Assembly: GCA_036924085.1 (NCBI GenBank)
Contig: JAVGWX010000011.1
Location: 13,252,818 to 13,316,817, forward strand
From: Ariolimax columbianus
Taxonomy: Eukaryota > Mollusca > Gastropoda > Stylommatophora > Arionidae
Direction: 5' to 3'
DNA length: 64,000 nt
In this document: positions 21,980 through 34,464 of the stretch, one piece after another
Layout: the number at the start of each line of letters is the position of its first letter
Numbering within the stretch: position 1 is the first letter of the stretch
The notes under the pieces: generated by a model
Databases searched by the model: none
What the model was told of the DNA's origin: nothing
What the model saw: only the letters and a program-made list of their open reading frames with translations
Program-made: the position numbers and the translations under genes

Positions 21980-24900
21980 AAGTAGGAGGGGGGAAAGAAG
22001 AACACAGAAGAGAGGGAGCAAATGGAGAAGGGACAAGAGGAGAGGGAGTAAATGGAGAAGGGACAAGAGCAGAGGGAGTAAATGGAGAAGGGACAAGAGG
22101 AGAGGGAGCAAATGGAGAAGGGACAAGAGGATGGAGCAAATGGAGAAGGGACAAGAGGAGAGGGAGTAAATGGAGAAGGGACAAGAGGAGAGGGAGCAAA
22201 TGGAGAAGGGACAAGAGGAGAGGGAGCAAATGGAGAAGGGACAAGAGGAGAGGGAGCAAATGGAGAAGGGACAAGAGGAGAGGGAGCAAATGGAGAAGGG
22301 ACAAGAGGAGAGGGAGCAAATGGAGAATGGACAAGAGGAGAGGGAGCAAATGGAGAAGGGACAAGAGGATGGAGCAAATGGAGAAGGGACAAGAAGAGAG
22401 GGAGCAAATGGAGAAGGGACAAGAGGATGGAGCAAATGGAGAAGGGACAAGAGCAGAGGGAGTAAATGGAGAAGGGACAAGAGCAGAGGGAGTAAATGGA
22501 GAAGGGACAAGATGAGAGAGCAAATGGAGAAGAGGAGGGAGCAAATGGAGAAGGGACAAGAGGATGGAGCAAATGGAGAAGGGACAAGATGAGAGAGCAA
22601 ATGGAGAAGAGGAGGGAGCAAATGGAGAAGGGACAAGAGGAGAGAGCAAATGGAGAAGAGGAGGGAGCAAATGGAGAAGGGACAAGAGCAGAGGGAGTAA
22701 ATGGAGAAGGGACAAGAGGATGGAGCAAATGGAGAAGGGACAAGAGCATAGGGAGTAAATGGAGAAGGGACAAGAGGATGGAGCAAATGGAGAAGGGACA
22801 AGAGCAGAGGGAGTAAATGGAGAAGGGGCAAGAGGATGGAGCAAATGGAGAAGGGACAAGAGCAGAGGGAGTAAATGGAGAAGGGACAAGAGGATGGAGC
22901 AAATGGAGAAGGGACAAGAGCAGAGGGAGCAAATGGAGAAGGGACAAGAGGAGAGGGAGCAAATGGGGAAGGGACAAGAGCAGAGGGAGTAAATGGAGAA
23001 GGGACAAGAGGATGGAGCAAATGGAGAAGGGACAAGAGCAGAGGGAGCAAATGGAGAAGGGACAAGAGGAGAGGGAGCAAATGGAGAAGGGACAAGAGGA
23101 GAGGGAGCAAATGGAGAAGGGACAAGAGCAGAGGGAGTAAATGGAGAAGGGACAAGAGGATGGAGCAAATGGAGAAGGGACAAGAGCAGAGGGAGTAAAT
23201 GGAGAAGGGACAAGAGGATGGAGCAAATGGAGAAGGGACAAGAGGAGAGGGAGCAAATGGAGAAGGGACAAGAGGATGGAGCAAATGGAGAAGGGACAAG
23301 AGGATGGAGCAAATGGAGAAGGGACAAGAGGATGGAGCAAATGGAGAAGGGACAAGAGGATGGAGCAAATGGAGAAGGGACAAGAGGATGGAGCAAATGG
23401 AGAAGGGACAAGAGCAGAGGGAGTAAATGGAGAAGGGACAAGAGGATGGAGCAAATGGAGAAGGGACAAGAGGATGGAGCAAATGGAGAAGGGACAAGAG
23501 GATGGAGCAAATAGAGAAGGGACAAGAGGATGGAGCAAATGGAGAAGGGACAAGATGAGAGAGCAAATGGAGAAGAGGAGGGAGCAAATGGAGAAGGGAC
23601 AAGAGGATGGAGCAAATGGAGAAGGGATAAGATGAGAGAGCAAATGGAGAAGAGGAGGGAGCAAATGGAGAAGGGACAAGAGCAGAGGGAGTAAATGGAG
23701 AAGGGACAAGAGGATGGAGCAAATGGAGAAGGGACAAGAGCAGAGCGAGTAAATGGAGAAGGGACAAGAGGATGGAGCAAATGGAGAAGGGACAAGAGCA
23801 GAGGGAGCAAATGGAGAAGGGACAAGAGGAGAGGGAGCAAATGGAGAAGGGACAAGAGCAGAGGGAGTAAATGGAGAAGGGACAAGAGGATGGAGCAAAT
23901 GGAGAAGGGACAAGAGCAGAGGGAGTAAATGGAGAAGGGACAAGAGGATGGAGCAAATGGAGAAGGGACAAGAGCAGAGGGAGTAAATGGAGAAGGGACA
24001 AGAGGATGGAGCAAATGGAGAAGGGACAAGAGCAGAGGGAGCAAATGGAGAAGGGACAAGAGGTGAGGGAGCAAATGGAGAAGGGACAAGAGCAGAGGGA
24101 GTAAATGGAGAAGGGACAAGAGGATGGAGCAAATGGAGAAGGGACAAGAGCAGAGGGAGTAAATGGAGAAGGGACAAGAGGATGGAGCAAATGGAGAAGG
24201 GACAAGAGCAGAGGGAGTAAATTGAGAAGGGACAAGAGGATGGAGCAAATGGAGAAGGGACAAGAGCAGAGGGAGTAAATGGAGAAGGGACAAGAGGATG
24301 GAGCAAATGGAGAAGGGACAAGAGCAGAGGGAGTAAATGGAGAAGGGACAAGAGGATGGAGCAAATGGAGAAGGGACAAGAGCAGAGGGAGTAAATTGAG
24401 AAGGGACAAGAGGATGGAGCAAATGGAGAAGGGACAAGAGCAGAGGGAGTAAATGGAGAAGGGACAAGAGGATGGAGCAAATGGAGAAGGGACAAGAGCA
24501 GAGGGAGTAAATGGAGAAGGGACAAGAGGAGAGGGAGCAAATGGAGAAGGGACAAGGGGATGGAGCAAATGGAGAAGGGACAAGAGGATGGAGCAAATGG
24601 AGAAGGGACAAGAGGATGGAGAAATGGAGTAGGGACAAGAGGATGGAGCAATGGAGAAGGGACAAGAGGATGGAGCAAATGGAGAAGGGACAAGAGCAGA
24701 GGGAGTAAATGGAGAAGGGACAAGAGGATGGAGCAAATGGAGAAGGGACAAGAGGATGGAGCATATGCAGAAGGGACAAAGGATGGAGCAAATGGAGAAG
24801 GGACAAGAGCAGAGGGAGTAAATGGAGAAGGGACAAGAGGATGGAGCAAATGGAGAAGGGACAAGAGGATGGAGCAAATGGAGAAGGGACAAGAGGATGG

Positions 24901-25432
24901 AGCAAATGGAGAAGGGACAAGAGGATGGAGCAAATGGAGAAGGGACAAGAGGATGGAGCAAATGGAGAAGGGACAAGAGGATGGAGCAAATGGAGAAGGG
25001 ACAAGAGGATGGAGCAAATGGAGAAGGGACAAGAGGATGGAGCAAATGGAGAAGGGACAAGAGGATGGAGCAAATGGAGAAGGGACAAGAGGATGGAGCA
25101 AATGGAGAAGGGACAAGAGGATGGAGCAAATGGAGAAGGGACAAGAGGATGGAGCAAATGGAGAAGGGACAAGAGGATGGAGCAAATGGAGAAGGGACAA
25201 GAGGATGGAGCAAATGGAGAAGGGACAAGAGGATGGAGCAAATGGAGAAGGGACAAGAGCAGAGGGAGTAAATGGAGAAGAGGCAAGATGAGAGAGCAAT
25301 TGGAGAAGAGGAGGGAGCAAATGAAGAAGAGAACATATGAGAGGGAAAAAATGGAGAAGAGACAAGGGGAGAGGGAGCAAATGGAGAAGAGACAAGAGGA
25401 GAGGGAGAAAATGGAGAAGGGAAATGTGTAAG
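21980..25432. repeat. 3.4-kb purine-rich 28/30-bp satellite array
   Basis: Well over one hundred units are built on AAATGGAGAAGGGACAAGAG. Two main variants alternate: a 28-bp form ending GGATGGAGC and 30-bp forms ending GCAGAGGGAGT or GAGAGGGAGC. Blocks differ: 22170-22340 is nearly pure 30-bp GAGAGGGAGC type, 23700-24500 mainly alternates 28+30 (58-bp higher-order unit), and 24840-25250 is pure 28-bp. The minus strand has no stop in any of three frames, giving overlapping frames of 1154-1205 aa. This follows from pyrimidine-rich composition and mixed unit lengths, not from coding selection. Confidence 0.95.
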
Positions 25433-25720
25433 AATTCACTGAATTGTCACTCTGTTGAAATAGTAAGTGCCCAGACATAGTGTCTAAGTGTGTTGCCTAG
25501 GTCAATGTAAGCACGTGTCGGTGCACAATCACTCATGTCATCTATCCATCTGCCTCATGGCGTCCCTCTTACCATGTAGCTAGATCTACCAGCGTTGTAC
25601 GTCATCAGTGGCCGTTCATGAGGTTGCCTTCTCCTGAGATGACCAAACCAACTTATTTTCAGCCTGGAAATGTATTCGGTACAAGACGTAGTGACGACCG
25701 TTCTTCGAATGTCGTCGTTC

Positions 25721-27236
25721 GCAAATATCTGCGGCCAAACGACAACCTAAACTACCTGGGAGTCACATTTGATCGGCGCATGACATGGAAAAGTCAGATC
25801 GAGAGAAACCAAATGAGAGCCAGACAAAGAATGGCAATCATGAGGAAATTTGCTGGCACAAGGTGGGGAGCAGACGAAAGTATACTAAAGAAACTGTACA
25901 CTGGAAGAGTAAGACCAGTTCTCGAGTTCGGCATTGCGGCATGGACAACAGCACCAAAGGCCAACTTTGATAAAATTAGCAAACTTCAAAACCAAGCCAT
26001 GAGAGTTATAACAGGAGGCATGAAGTCAACGCCAATTGTAGAACTTGAAAAGATTACAAATCTGCAATCCATGACGGACAGAAAAGACTGCGGAGCCCAG
26101 CTGCAAGCAGAGAAACTCAGAAGACTGACAGACCATCCAATGCATCAGATACTAAATAGATTTGGAAATGGGAAGCTTAAGCGGAGAAACTTTGTAGAAA
26201 TAGCCAAAGCAAAGATGAGCGAAGACCCTATGGACACCATAACAACACCAAAGCCCATCCCTACTGTACGCAAACCTAAATGGAAGCAGCATATCATTCC
26301 GGGGGTGGTAGAAAATATACAAGGTATTGGAAACAAGAACAGCCAGACTGAAAAAAGACAGAAGAGACATAACTCTGAGGTACATAACGAAAGAAATATC
26401 CAAGCATGGACTGGACCCATGCATACACCGACGGTTCTGTAACAAACACAACACAGAACGGAGGGGCAGGGGTATTCCTGAGCCTACCAAATGGTCGAAA
26501 AATAACACTGTTAGTGGCAACTGGAAAGTTCTCAAGGAATTTCAGAGCGGAGGCAGAGGCACTGAGGGCTGCAGTAGAAGGAATGCTGACAGGCGAAAGC
26601 AATGAAAGCCAGATAGTCCTGTTTACAGATGCCCTGGCCGTAGTCACTGCACTAAAATGCCAGAAAAATACTGAACTTAATGATTTAAGAGCAGTACTCT
26701 GTCAACTATGCCAGCAGTCCGCACCAAAAAGAGTAGTGGTACAGTGGGTTCCATCCCACTGTAACATCCAAGGCAACGAGGAGGCAGACAGACTGGCAAA
26801 AGAAGGCGCAAGACTACCACAACCAGATTCTAGTGTGACCTACGAAGAGTCCAAAAGGCTTATTAGGGCTAGATACATGACCAAATGGGAAACAGAACAT
26901 ACTGGAAACACAAAAAAATGATGCCTATTACAAGCTGAACAGAAGAGAGCAGGTCGTGGTCTTCAGACTCCACACAGGCCACAACAGACTGAGGTACCAC
27001 CTATTCAATAAACTGAAGATAGGTGGCACTGACGAATGCACTTGTGGTACTGGCAAAATGATCGCTGAACATCTGCTGCAAAACTGCCCGACATACGAAG
27101 ACCAGAGATAGCACATGTGGCCATCACCAGTGGCAACACTAGACAAGCTCTATGGCCGTGTCGACAGCCTCAGGATGACCGCTGCTTTTTTCGAAAAAAT
27201 ACAAGTTGACATTTGACAGCTACGAAGAAGAAGAAG
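25721..27236 (+). mobile_element. LINE-a, longest copy: reverse-transcriptase C-terminus, thumb and RNase H
   Basis: 1,516 bp framed by the 13-bp duplication AATGTCGTCGTTC (25708-25720 and 27237-27249). The first frame, to 26442, has NYLGVTFDRRMTWKSQIE and VRPVLEFGIAAWTTAPK, typical of the end of LINE reverse transcriptases. The second frame (26406-26921) is a complete RNase H core: YTDGSVTNTTQNGGAG, FRAEAEALRAAVEG, VLFTDALAVV, VPSHCNIQGNEEADRLAK, so all four acidic catalytic residues and the His are present. A further frameshift near 26920 separates the CTCGTGKMIAEHLLQNC end. The frame change between the domains is also seen in the copy at 15169. Confidence 0.9.
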
Positions 27237-27746
27237 AATGTCGTCGTTCCGCATTCTGTCTCTCGTGGTAACACCTATGACCTTCCTCAAACACTTCATT
27301 TCACAGGTCGAAATTCTGCTCTCACGCGCCCTGGACAGAGACTATATTTGGCACTGGTAGCACAGAGTCAGCATAAAAATATTGTTCATCAGCTGTTGCT
27401 GTGCTGCCAAACTAATGATCGGGTGCCGAACGAGTGGAGACAGCTGATAAGTCACTGCAGATGTTTTCTGACACCTTGTCTCAATTTCTCTGTCGATCCT
27501 GCCATCTGCCCAAATACTTGAACTCGTGTGCCTGTCGACGAGCAATATCATTTACACCTATGTTGAGTGGGCCATGTGTTTTACTAATCCACATAGTTTC
27601 TGTTTTATCTCGTTAATTCGCATATTGTATTGATCACAGGTAATCGCTCGCAAGGGCGTTTATGTTGTTTTGCAGTTTATTTTCATCGTCATACAACAGA
27701 CACTGATCATCTGACGAGAGTAATTGGTGTATTAAGTTCTGTTCTG

Positions 27747-28106
27747 GCTTGGGTTGGCTTCGTTCGTTCTCAATCTCCCGCTACCAAACCCTGACATGGG
27801 CCTAAGTAGCAGAATGTAGTCCAGAGAACGGAATGCGTTGTGTCGTAGTTTACAGCTTGACTGCGATATTTGCACCTTTCAGTCCAACACATCTGATTTC
27901 AGCAAGCATTTTTTGAGTACCGGGTTAGCATTCCCTCTTCGATCCCTTCTCCTTAGCCAGTATGCCCTGCTGCAGCCTGTTATCCAGGATCACCGCGTGG
28001 AGGTGTAGAAGGGTCTTGGCAGCTCTGGTTCGCTGGCCCTGACGCTAGCAGTCAGCTATGGGTCGGTGACCTCTGCAGCTCATGCGCTGATCAGCTACTT
28101 CATCCC
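27747..28106 (-). mobile_element. SINE-2, full length, 13-bp target duplication
   Basis: Inverted copy from GCTTGGGTTGGCTTCG to the head near 28100. Perfect duplication AAGTTCTGTTCTG lies at 27734-27746 and 28107-28119. Confidence 0.9.
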
Positions 28107-28334
28107 AAGTTCTGTTCTGATTCAGATGTCTCAATTTGAATGGTCTCTGGTGTCCTTTTGTCAATGTAGATGTTCAACAGCAGAGAAGAACGCAACCATC
28201 CTTGCCTCACGCCGGCAGTGATTTCAAAAGGATCTGTGACACCATCAGTCGTTCTGACGACCTTTGTACTCGAACGATACAGTGCTCTGACATTATCAAG
28301 AAGCTGGCCTTGTAAACCACGATCTTATAAAACA

Positions 28335-29125
28335 AAAACTACCAGGAGAAAATGGACGAGGAATACGACACAGACAAAACAGAACCAGAAGTCAGCTAAC
28401 CTGCATCACCGGAAATGAATTTCACGTAGCGATACGAAGAAAACAACTTAACAACAGCTCTTTGCAGACGTCTAAAGCCCAATAAATAAAAGCGAATGTA
28501 GACTTCAAATTCACACGAATGAACTCCGCACAGCTCACAGTGTGAAACACGTAATCTGAAGATGAGCACGGCGAAGATGGAGGCCGTGAAGATTAGAAGG
28601 TCACCGGGTTTACCAAACATTAGTGTAATCATTGTCCAAATAAACGGGCCAGAGCTGAAAACACATGAGAAGTATTTTGATGGATGTTGGAAAACTTTAT
28701 AGAGAAATTTGACGGAAGGTGGAAAACTTGATAGAGAAATTGAAACTAGGTGCAGGAAGACCTCCGCTGTGATTTATAAACTGCTACCTGTATTTGAAGA
28801 CACATCATCAACATAGCAACTAAACAACCACCGATAAACAGTTTATTTAAACCGATTTGTTTGCTGCCAATGTCAAACTTGGATCATTTCCAAGACTGCG
28901 AAACGAACAATTGCAATGTGGGAAGTGAAATGTATCAGGTTCGTGTAGCTCGGAGAAATCAAATGAGAAATTGTGTTGTGACAATGTAAATAAGGTTAGA
29001 ACTACAGTCATTTCGGAGACATTTACTGCTTCTTGATTCGCTGCAACTAACCAACTTAGCCAACTATATTGTTGGAAAGGTGCATTCAAAATGATGGTAT
29101 GTGTCCTTTAATTCACCCCAAATAA
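28335..29125. other. Unassigned sequence
   Basis: No gene, RNA or array is recognised. Local near-duplications around 28670-28740 (GTTGGAAAACTTTATAGAGA / GGTGGAAAACTTGATAGAGA) are the only structure. Confidence 0.35.
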
Positions 29126-29139
29126 ATACTAATATATAT

Positions 29140-30010
29140 TTTTAGCTCCGGACATTATACTTGAAGCTCCAGATTTTGGAGTTAGTGACGTCACATAATA
29201 ATGTACTTTTCCTGTACTTTTCATGATCTCTTGGCCCAAGTAGGTATACAAATTTACGTTTGCGACGGGACAATCTCCAAGGCACATATAACCTTTTGGG
29301 CAGAAGATGTTGAGCATGAACTGAGTTTTCTTTCTATTGATTTGTAGTCCAACTGCAACGCTTGCTCTGCTGAGTTCATTTAGGTTTTTCTCCGCGTTTT
29401 TGACGCCCTGGCTGAGGATGACTATGCCATCAGCGAACCTCAGATGAATAAGAATTCTGCTGTCTATGTTTATGCTCCTACCCTCCAAGCTATTTACAGC
29501 ATCCCTTGGAGAGTTTTTTTTAACTGTGGGGGTTTCAAACATCGTGCCTAGAACGGGATTGCCTATAAACCTACATTCCATCAGCAAACTGTCAATGGGG
29601 ATCAAGACGCTGATCAGCGCATGAGCTGCAGTGGTCAGCGACCCATAGCTGACTGCTAGTGTCACGGCCATCGAACCAACGCTACCAAGAACCTTCTATA
29701 CCTCCACGCGGTGATCCTGGATAACAGGCTGCAGCAGGGCAGACTGGCTAAGGAGAAGGGATCGAAGAGGGAATGCTAACCTGGTACTCAAAAAATGTTT
29801 GCTGAAGTCGGATGTGTTGGACCAAAAGGTGCAAATATCGCAGTCAAGCTGTAAACTACGACATATCGCATTCCGTTCTCTGGACTACATTCTGCTACTT
29901 ACTTCCCTTTCGGTGTTTGGTAGCGGGAGATTGAGAAGCCAAGCCAAGCCAAACTGTCAATGACAGGCACCAAAATAGCACCGGCATATGCTTGATTCGT
30001 GCATGTGCGA
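29140..30010 (-). pseudogene. RTE-type LINE reverse-transcriptase fragment, split by SINE-2
   Basis: Minus-strand frame 29129-29590 contains SINIDSRILIHLRFADGIVI, the catalytic palm strand with FADG where FADD is expected, then GLQINRKKTQFMLN and YTYLGQEI, the normal order of RTE-clade motifs. Loss of the second Asp would abolish polymerase activity. SINE-2 at 29598-29950 interrupts it. The first residues of the longest open frame are SINE-derived. Confidence 0.8.
29598..29950 (+). mobile_element. SINE-2, full length, 12-bp target duplication
   Basis: Head ATCAAGACGCTGATCAGCGC, tail GAGAAGCCAAGCCAAGCC. Duplication AAACTGTCAATG lies at 29586-29597 and 29951-29962. Confidence 0.9.
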
Positions 30011-30344
30011 GTTCATGTAGCGTCGACGCATCAAAGTAAATGGTTTGGACGTTTTGAACGTCATTCTTGCTGACACTGTTGTATTCTTTCCAGCTTAATA
30101 ATTAAAATTGTGGTGTTTGGTCGTCCAATTATTTCAAACTGCCTGACAGTAAATGTCCTTCTGCTCGTTTTTAGAGCCTTACATTATTCCAGAAGATTGG
30201 TCACAAAACTGAATATAACCATATTTTCTACACATCAATCACTCACTTTTTCACTTTTTAATTTTCACTTATTTATTTTAAATACAATTATATCGGCCTG
30301 TTCTCCCTTTAACCCGAAATGGAACGTATCGATACAATCATCAG

Positions 30345-30700
30345 CTACAGCCTACTGTAGATACAGGCCTTCTGACTCACTGAGAAATTCACTTGAAACG
30401 TCACATTCTACGGCTGACTAAATACTGAAACTTGCATGTGCCAACTATCATTGCAACTATAATAGCATGTTCGGGAAACAAAGATGAATATGCTGTTTGT
30501 TTCTGGACAGGATCCTGTGGAAGGATCACTCTCAACAGTCATTTGTTTTGTTTTGTGCCATGAATTTGTTTTATTTTTCTGTGTGAGGTATGGATTGATT
30601 ATAAACCTTGGCACAATATGAGTTCCGTTATTTAGTCGACGGTGGAATGTGCCGTTTCAATGGGTTTTCTCGGTAGCTAGACCATGGCCAACTTGCTCTT
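30345..30700 (+). repeat. Dispersed repeat R340, copy 1
   Basis: About 340 bp are alignable with 42165-42510 in the same orientation. Shared words are AGGCCTTCTGACTCAC, AAACGTCACATTC and GGATCACTCTCAACAG. There is no coding frame and no terminal repeat was noticed. Family unknown. Confidence 0.75.
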
Positions 30701-30759
30701 CTCTAGTTAAATTAAAGTAGCTGTCTACTTTTCTGAAGTCGGGGTGTTGATCAGCCTAT

Positions 30760-31145
30760 TAGAAGTTGGCTTTAGCTATAGTCTTAGCCTCAGTATATCT
30801 GATTGTCAGATCTGTTTGTGAGGATGCTCCACCACCCTTTGCTAGTTTGTCTACAGCTTCATTGTCTTCAACATTGCAGCGGGAGGAGATCTACTGTATG
30901 ACCTACCTTGGATGTTCTGCTGAGAACTGTGTCATGGAGTACATACATAGCTCGAGATCTTCATCTTCGTGTTGTTTTAGCGCTGCTAATTTCTAACTAC
31001 TAACTAGGCATCAGTCAGAAATATTACGTTTTCTTGTGGACATCTTCATTTTGACTTGCTAGCTTGACTGTAGCCTCCAGTGCCTCTGCATCTGCACGGA
31101 AGTTATTGGAGTATGTTCCTGTTGTTAGTTCCCGTTTTTTTCTTC
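30760..31145 (-). pseudogene. Decayed LINE RNase H fragment
   Basis: The reverse strand reads as pieces of LINE RNase H: a YSNNFRADAEALEA-like Glu motif near 31110, an IFLTDA-like strand near 31020, and a NVEDNEAVDKLAK-like stretch near 30860. Frames change between pieces. Confidence 0.55.
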
Positions 31146-31149
31146 TCCG

Positions 31150-31980
31150 TTTATAATTCTGTACGATACCCTTTATGATAACAGATGATATTATTAATGA
31201 TTAAATGTTCACACGACCAACACAGAAAACTCACCACATCATATTCTTTACATACATACAAACACACGCATGCACACACAGTGTCTGTGAATGTGTGTGA
31301 GAGCGAGAGAGAGACAGAGAGAGAGAGAGAGCGAAATTGGTAAATAATTTCCTTTGCCATTCGCTGCGAACATAAATTAAATACAAGATAAATATCGGTG
31401 CATCTTATTTGCAACTACACGGAGAAATCTTCGCAGATGGTAATTGAAGATACGCCCATAGCTCATAAACATTTTGCTGAAAACACAAATACAGTGCAGT
31501 ATGTTTCAGAGGAACCAAATATTGTCGACGCCAAAGAACATCAAAGAAAACCTTCCGATTTGATATAATGGTAGTGCCTCCATTAATGTAATGAACAATA
31601 TAAAAACAAAATAGTAAATATAGATCGTGGAGAATTCTCGAGAAAGCAGATATATTTTGATGGAACATGTTCCCAAGGGAACTATACTCCCTAGTTTTAA
31701 GTTACACGTAAGAGTATCTTCATTGCACGCGGAACACGTTCATAGTTACTCATCTCATTCTCAGTATCTTCACCAACACGTGATGACTGACTGTTCCGGT
31801 TCAGTGCTGGTTAACCAGACGTCTGTGGATCACCGAATGGTGTCCATACCGCGTCGCCCCTAGTGTCATCACAAATGGTGTCCATACCAGTGTCAATACC
31901 AATTCAACCATTCGCGCCAAAGAGTAGAGTCTGCATGGACTTCTAAATCATATCTTTGATCGATATCCCTCATCCGGGTG
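31150..31980. other. Unassigned sequence with CA/GA simple repeats
   Basis: 31255-31335 holds short (CA)n and (GA)n tracts. No supported gene. Confidence 0.35.
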
Positions 31981-31999
31981 AAAATTCCACTTAGGGCAA

Positions 32000-32620
32000 C
32001 GTTATTGTGTGTGCAGACGGATCCGTCACCCGTGGGTTGCGGAGTGCATGGGTCTTTGCTGCTCAACGCGATGATGGGGCGATCAAGGAGAAATATGGTG
32101 CTTTAACGGTAACCACAAGTAGTCTGACCATGGCGGCCGTGGCTGTGAGGAAGGCGATCGTCTGGCTGGACTCACGGACACAACACAGGTGTGTATTGTC
32201 AGCAATTCAATGAGGATGCCCAATAAGGTGCAATCAGTGTAGGCGCGGCGCCAATGGATGGAGTCAATATGTCGGGCAGTACTACAGATAATTAATGCCA
32301 TACTGGGCATGCGTGTGTCGAAGGCAACGAGAGAGCTGATGGTTTGGCAAGCACAGTGTGGGGGGGGGGGGGCGGGAAGACAGATCAAGTACTACAGATA
32401 ATTAATGGCATACTGGGCATGCGTGTGTCGAAGGCAACGAGAGAGCTGATGGTTTGGCAAGCACAGTGTGGGGGGGTGGGGGGGGGGGCAGATCAAGTAC
32501 TACAGATAATTAATGTCATACTGGGCATGTGTGTGTCGAATGCAACGAGAGAGCTGATGGTTGGCAAGCACAGTGTTGGGGGGGGGGGGAGGGGGAACAA
32601 ATCAATGGACTGAGCCAACA
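32000..32620 (+). pseudogene. LINE RNase H fragment with about 107-bp triplication
   Basis: 32007-32213 encodes VCADGSVTRGLRSAW and TTSSLTMAAVAVRKAI, the first two RNase H catalytic strands of a different LINE family. The downstream segment, corresponding to the GH-GV-GNE-AD motif in decayed form (GMRVSKATRELMVWQAQ), is repeated three times with a 107-115-bp spacing (about 32275-32590). Each unit ends in a poly-G run. Frames are broken by the variable G tracts. Confidence 0.65.
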
Positions 32621-32629
32621 TCAAAAACG

Positions 32630-33040
32630 ACATTTGGGAAATCGGTCGAAAAGGAGCTGGATGTTGTTGTAACGAATCCAGAACACATCCGGGCTCTCGC
32701 CCTTCAGCCCAATGTCATGTAATGGTATCTGCTCGTGTTTATCAGTTGTTATCTAGTGCCGTAGAAAGTGCTCCATTTATCTGGCATCGTTTAGTGATGA
32801 GCACTCCAAGAGGTGATGATCAACGGTTTTATATCAGTGTGTACACAGTTAGCAGCCAGAAGTGGGTTGTGCTTGGATTCTGTTCAGCTGCTTGTTAAGT
32901 GGGATGTGTTGGGTTCTCAGTCGGAAAATGTGGCGCTGATCTTTCCTTGTGAGTTGATTTATACTGTCATTTGGATTCGGGGCTTGCCATATATCTGTAG
33001 ATGCCCTCCCCGTTATTCCAATGGCCCATCTGTTTAGTTA
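32630..33040. pseudogene. Possible LINE C-terminal remnant
   Basis: The sequence follows the RNase H fragment without a visible junction and may be its decayed C-terminal domain and 3' region. No motif is clear enough for a firm call. Confidence 0.25.
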
Positions 33041-33084
33041 AGTCTCTTTTTTTTTTGTTCTTATGAGTTGTTTAGCTGTTTGTA

Positions 33085-33200
33085 GAGTTAATTAAGTAAG
33101 TAAATATGTAAGTAAGTATTTATGTAAGTAAGAAATGTAATAATGTAAATGTGTAAGAATGTAAGTATATTTGTAAGTGAGTAAGTAAATAAGTACCCGA
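33085..33200. repeat. Degenerate (GTAA)n simple repeat
   Basis: A run of GTAAGTAAGTATTTATGTAAG variants. Confidence 0.8.
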
Positions 33201-33505
33201 TGTTAATGACATCCTACACATTAATTGACCAACTGACCAACTATTATGTAGCGGAAGTGGTGCTCCCGTGAGAACCTGGCAAAGTCAGAGTCCCAGGAGA
33301 AGGCTGACGAACTGACTCGAAGTGAAGTAACGCTACCACGTCCCCTTTATAGTATCACACTACAGACTGCGATGAAATCCTGAGGGGAAAAACATTTATA
33401 TACAGTAACAGGTAAATCAGACGGCTGCTTCACAGCCACTTCGAACTTGTTGCTGACATCAAGCAAAACCAGATCCCTAGGACCCAGAAAACTAATTGAA
33501 ACGAA
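33200..33505. other. Unassigned sequence
   Basis: Nothing recognised. Confidence 0.3.
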
Positions 33506-33518
33506 CAGACCACTGTTT

Positions 33519-34452
33519 GGCTTGGCTTGGCTTTGTTCATTCTCAATCTCCCACTACCAAACACTGAAAGGGCTTAAGTAGCAGAATGTAGTCCAGAGAA
33601 CGGAATGCGTTGTGTCGTACTTTACAGCTTGACTGCGATATTTGCACCTTTCGGTCCTTCTTCGTCTTCTTCGTACTCAGTCAGACATCAACTTTTATTT
33701 TTTCGAAAAAAGCAGCGGTCATCCTGAGGCTGTCGACACTGCAATAGAGCTTGTCTAGTGTTGCCACTGGTGATGGCCACATCTGCTCTTTCTGATCCTC
33801 GTATGTCGGGCAGTTTTGCAGCAAATGCTCAGCGGTCATTTTCCCGGTACCGCACGGGCATTCGTCAGTGCCACCTATCTTCATTTTGTTGAATAGGTGG
33901 TACCTTAGTCTATTGTGGCCAGTGCGAAGTCTGAAGACCACGACCTGCTCTCTTCTTTTCAACTGGTAATAGGCATCGTTTTTTGTGTATCCAGTATGTT
34001 CGGTTTCCCATTTGGTCATGTATCTAGCTCTAAAAAGCCTTTTTGACTCTTCGTATGTCACACTAGGATCAGGTTGTGGTAGTCTTGCACTTTCTTTTGC
34101 CAGTCTGTCTGCCTTCTCGTTGCCTTGGATGTTACAGTGGGATGGAACCCACTGCGCCACTACCCTTTTTGGTGCGGACTGCTGGCATAGTTGACAGAGT
34201 ACTGCTCTTAGATCATTTAGTTCAACCTTTCGGTCCAACACATCTGACTTCAGCAAGCATGTATATACCGGGTTAGCATTCCCTCTTCGATTCCTTCTCT
34301 TTACCCAGTCTGCCTTGCTGCAGACTGTTATCCAGGATCACCTTGTGGAGGTGTAGAACGGTCTTTGCAGCTCTGGTTCGCTGGCCCTGACGCTAGCAGT
34401 CAGCTATGGGTGGCTGAACAATGCAGCTCATGCGCTGCTCAGCATCCTGATC
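33519..34452 (-). mobile_element. SINE-2 copy split by LINE-a
   Basis: The tail half is 33519-33657 (GGCTTGGCTTGGCTTTGTTC ...) and the head half 34237-34452. Imperfect flanking words AGACCACTGTTTG (33506-33518) and AGACTTCTGTTTG (34453-34465) are likely its own target duplication. The host sequence on the right side is LINE-h. Confidence 0.85.
33658..34224 (-). mobile_element. LINE-a 3' fragment inserted in SINE-2 core
   Basis: 567 bp. A minus-strand frame (33681-34256) covers the end of RNase H through the C-terminus: WVPSHCNIQGNEKADRLAK, FRLRTGHNRLRYHLFNKMK, CPCGTGKMTAEHLLQNC. Duplication ACCTTTCGGTCC lies at 33646-33657 and 34225-34236, the same site in the SINE core that LINE-a hit at 12213-12229. 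Confidence 0.9.
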
Positions 34453-34464
34453 CCAGACTTCTGT

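Larger units (their letters stand above)
25440..28330 (-). pseudogene. LINE-e (RTE/craniata-like) ORF2, split by LINE-a and SINE-2
   Basis: Three minus-strand pieces belong together. 28107-28330 reads as reverse-transcriptase motif ITAGVRQGWLRSSLLLNIYI. 27237-27746 continues through the palm (decayed YDDD-type region near 27700) to RARESRISTCEMKCLRKVIG near 27300. 25500-25707 gives the C-terminal WFGHL-like segment. LINE-a (25721-27236) and SINE-2 (27747-28106) interrupt it. Many stops and frame changes are present. Confidence 0.7.

Noticed and set aside
21838..25478. Three minus-strand frames of 1154-1205 aa rich in Leu, Ser and Pro
   Set aside because: They occupy all three frames of one satellite array and result from pyrimidine-rich units of 28 and 30 bp that lack stop triplets, not from a gene.
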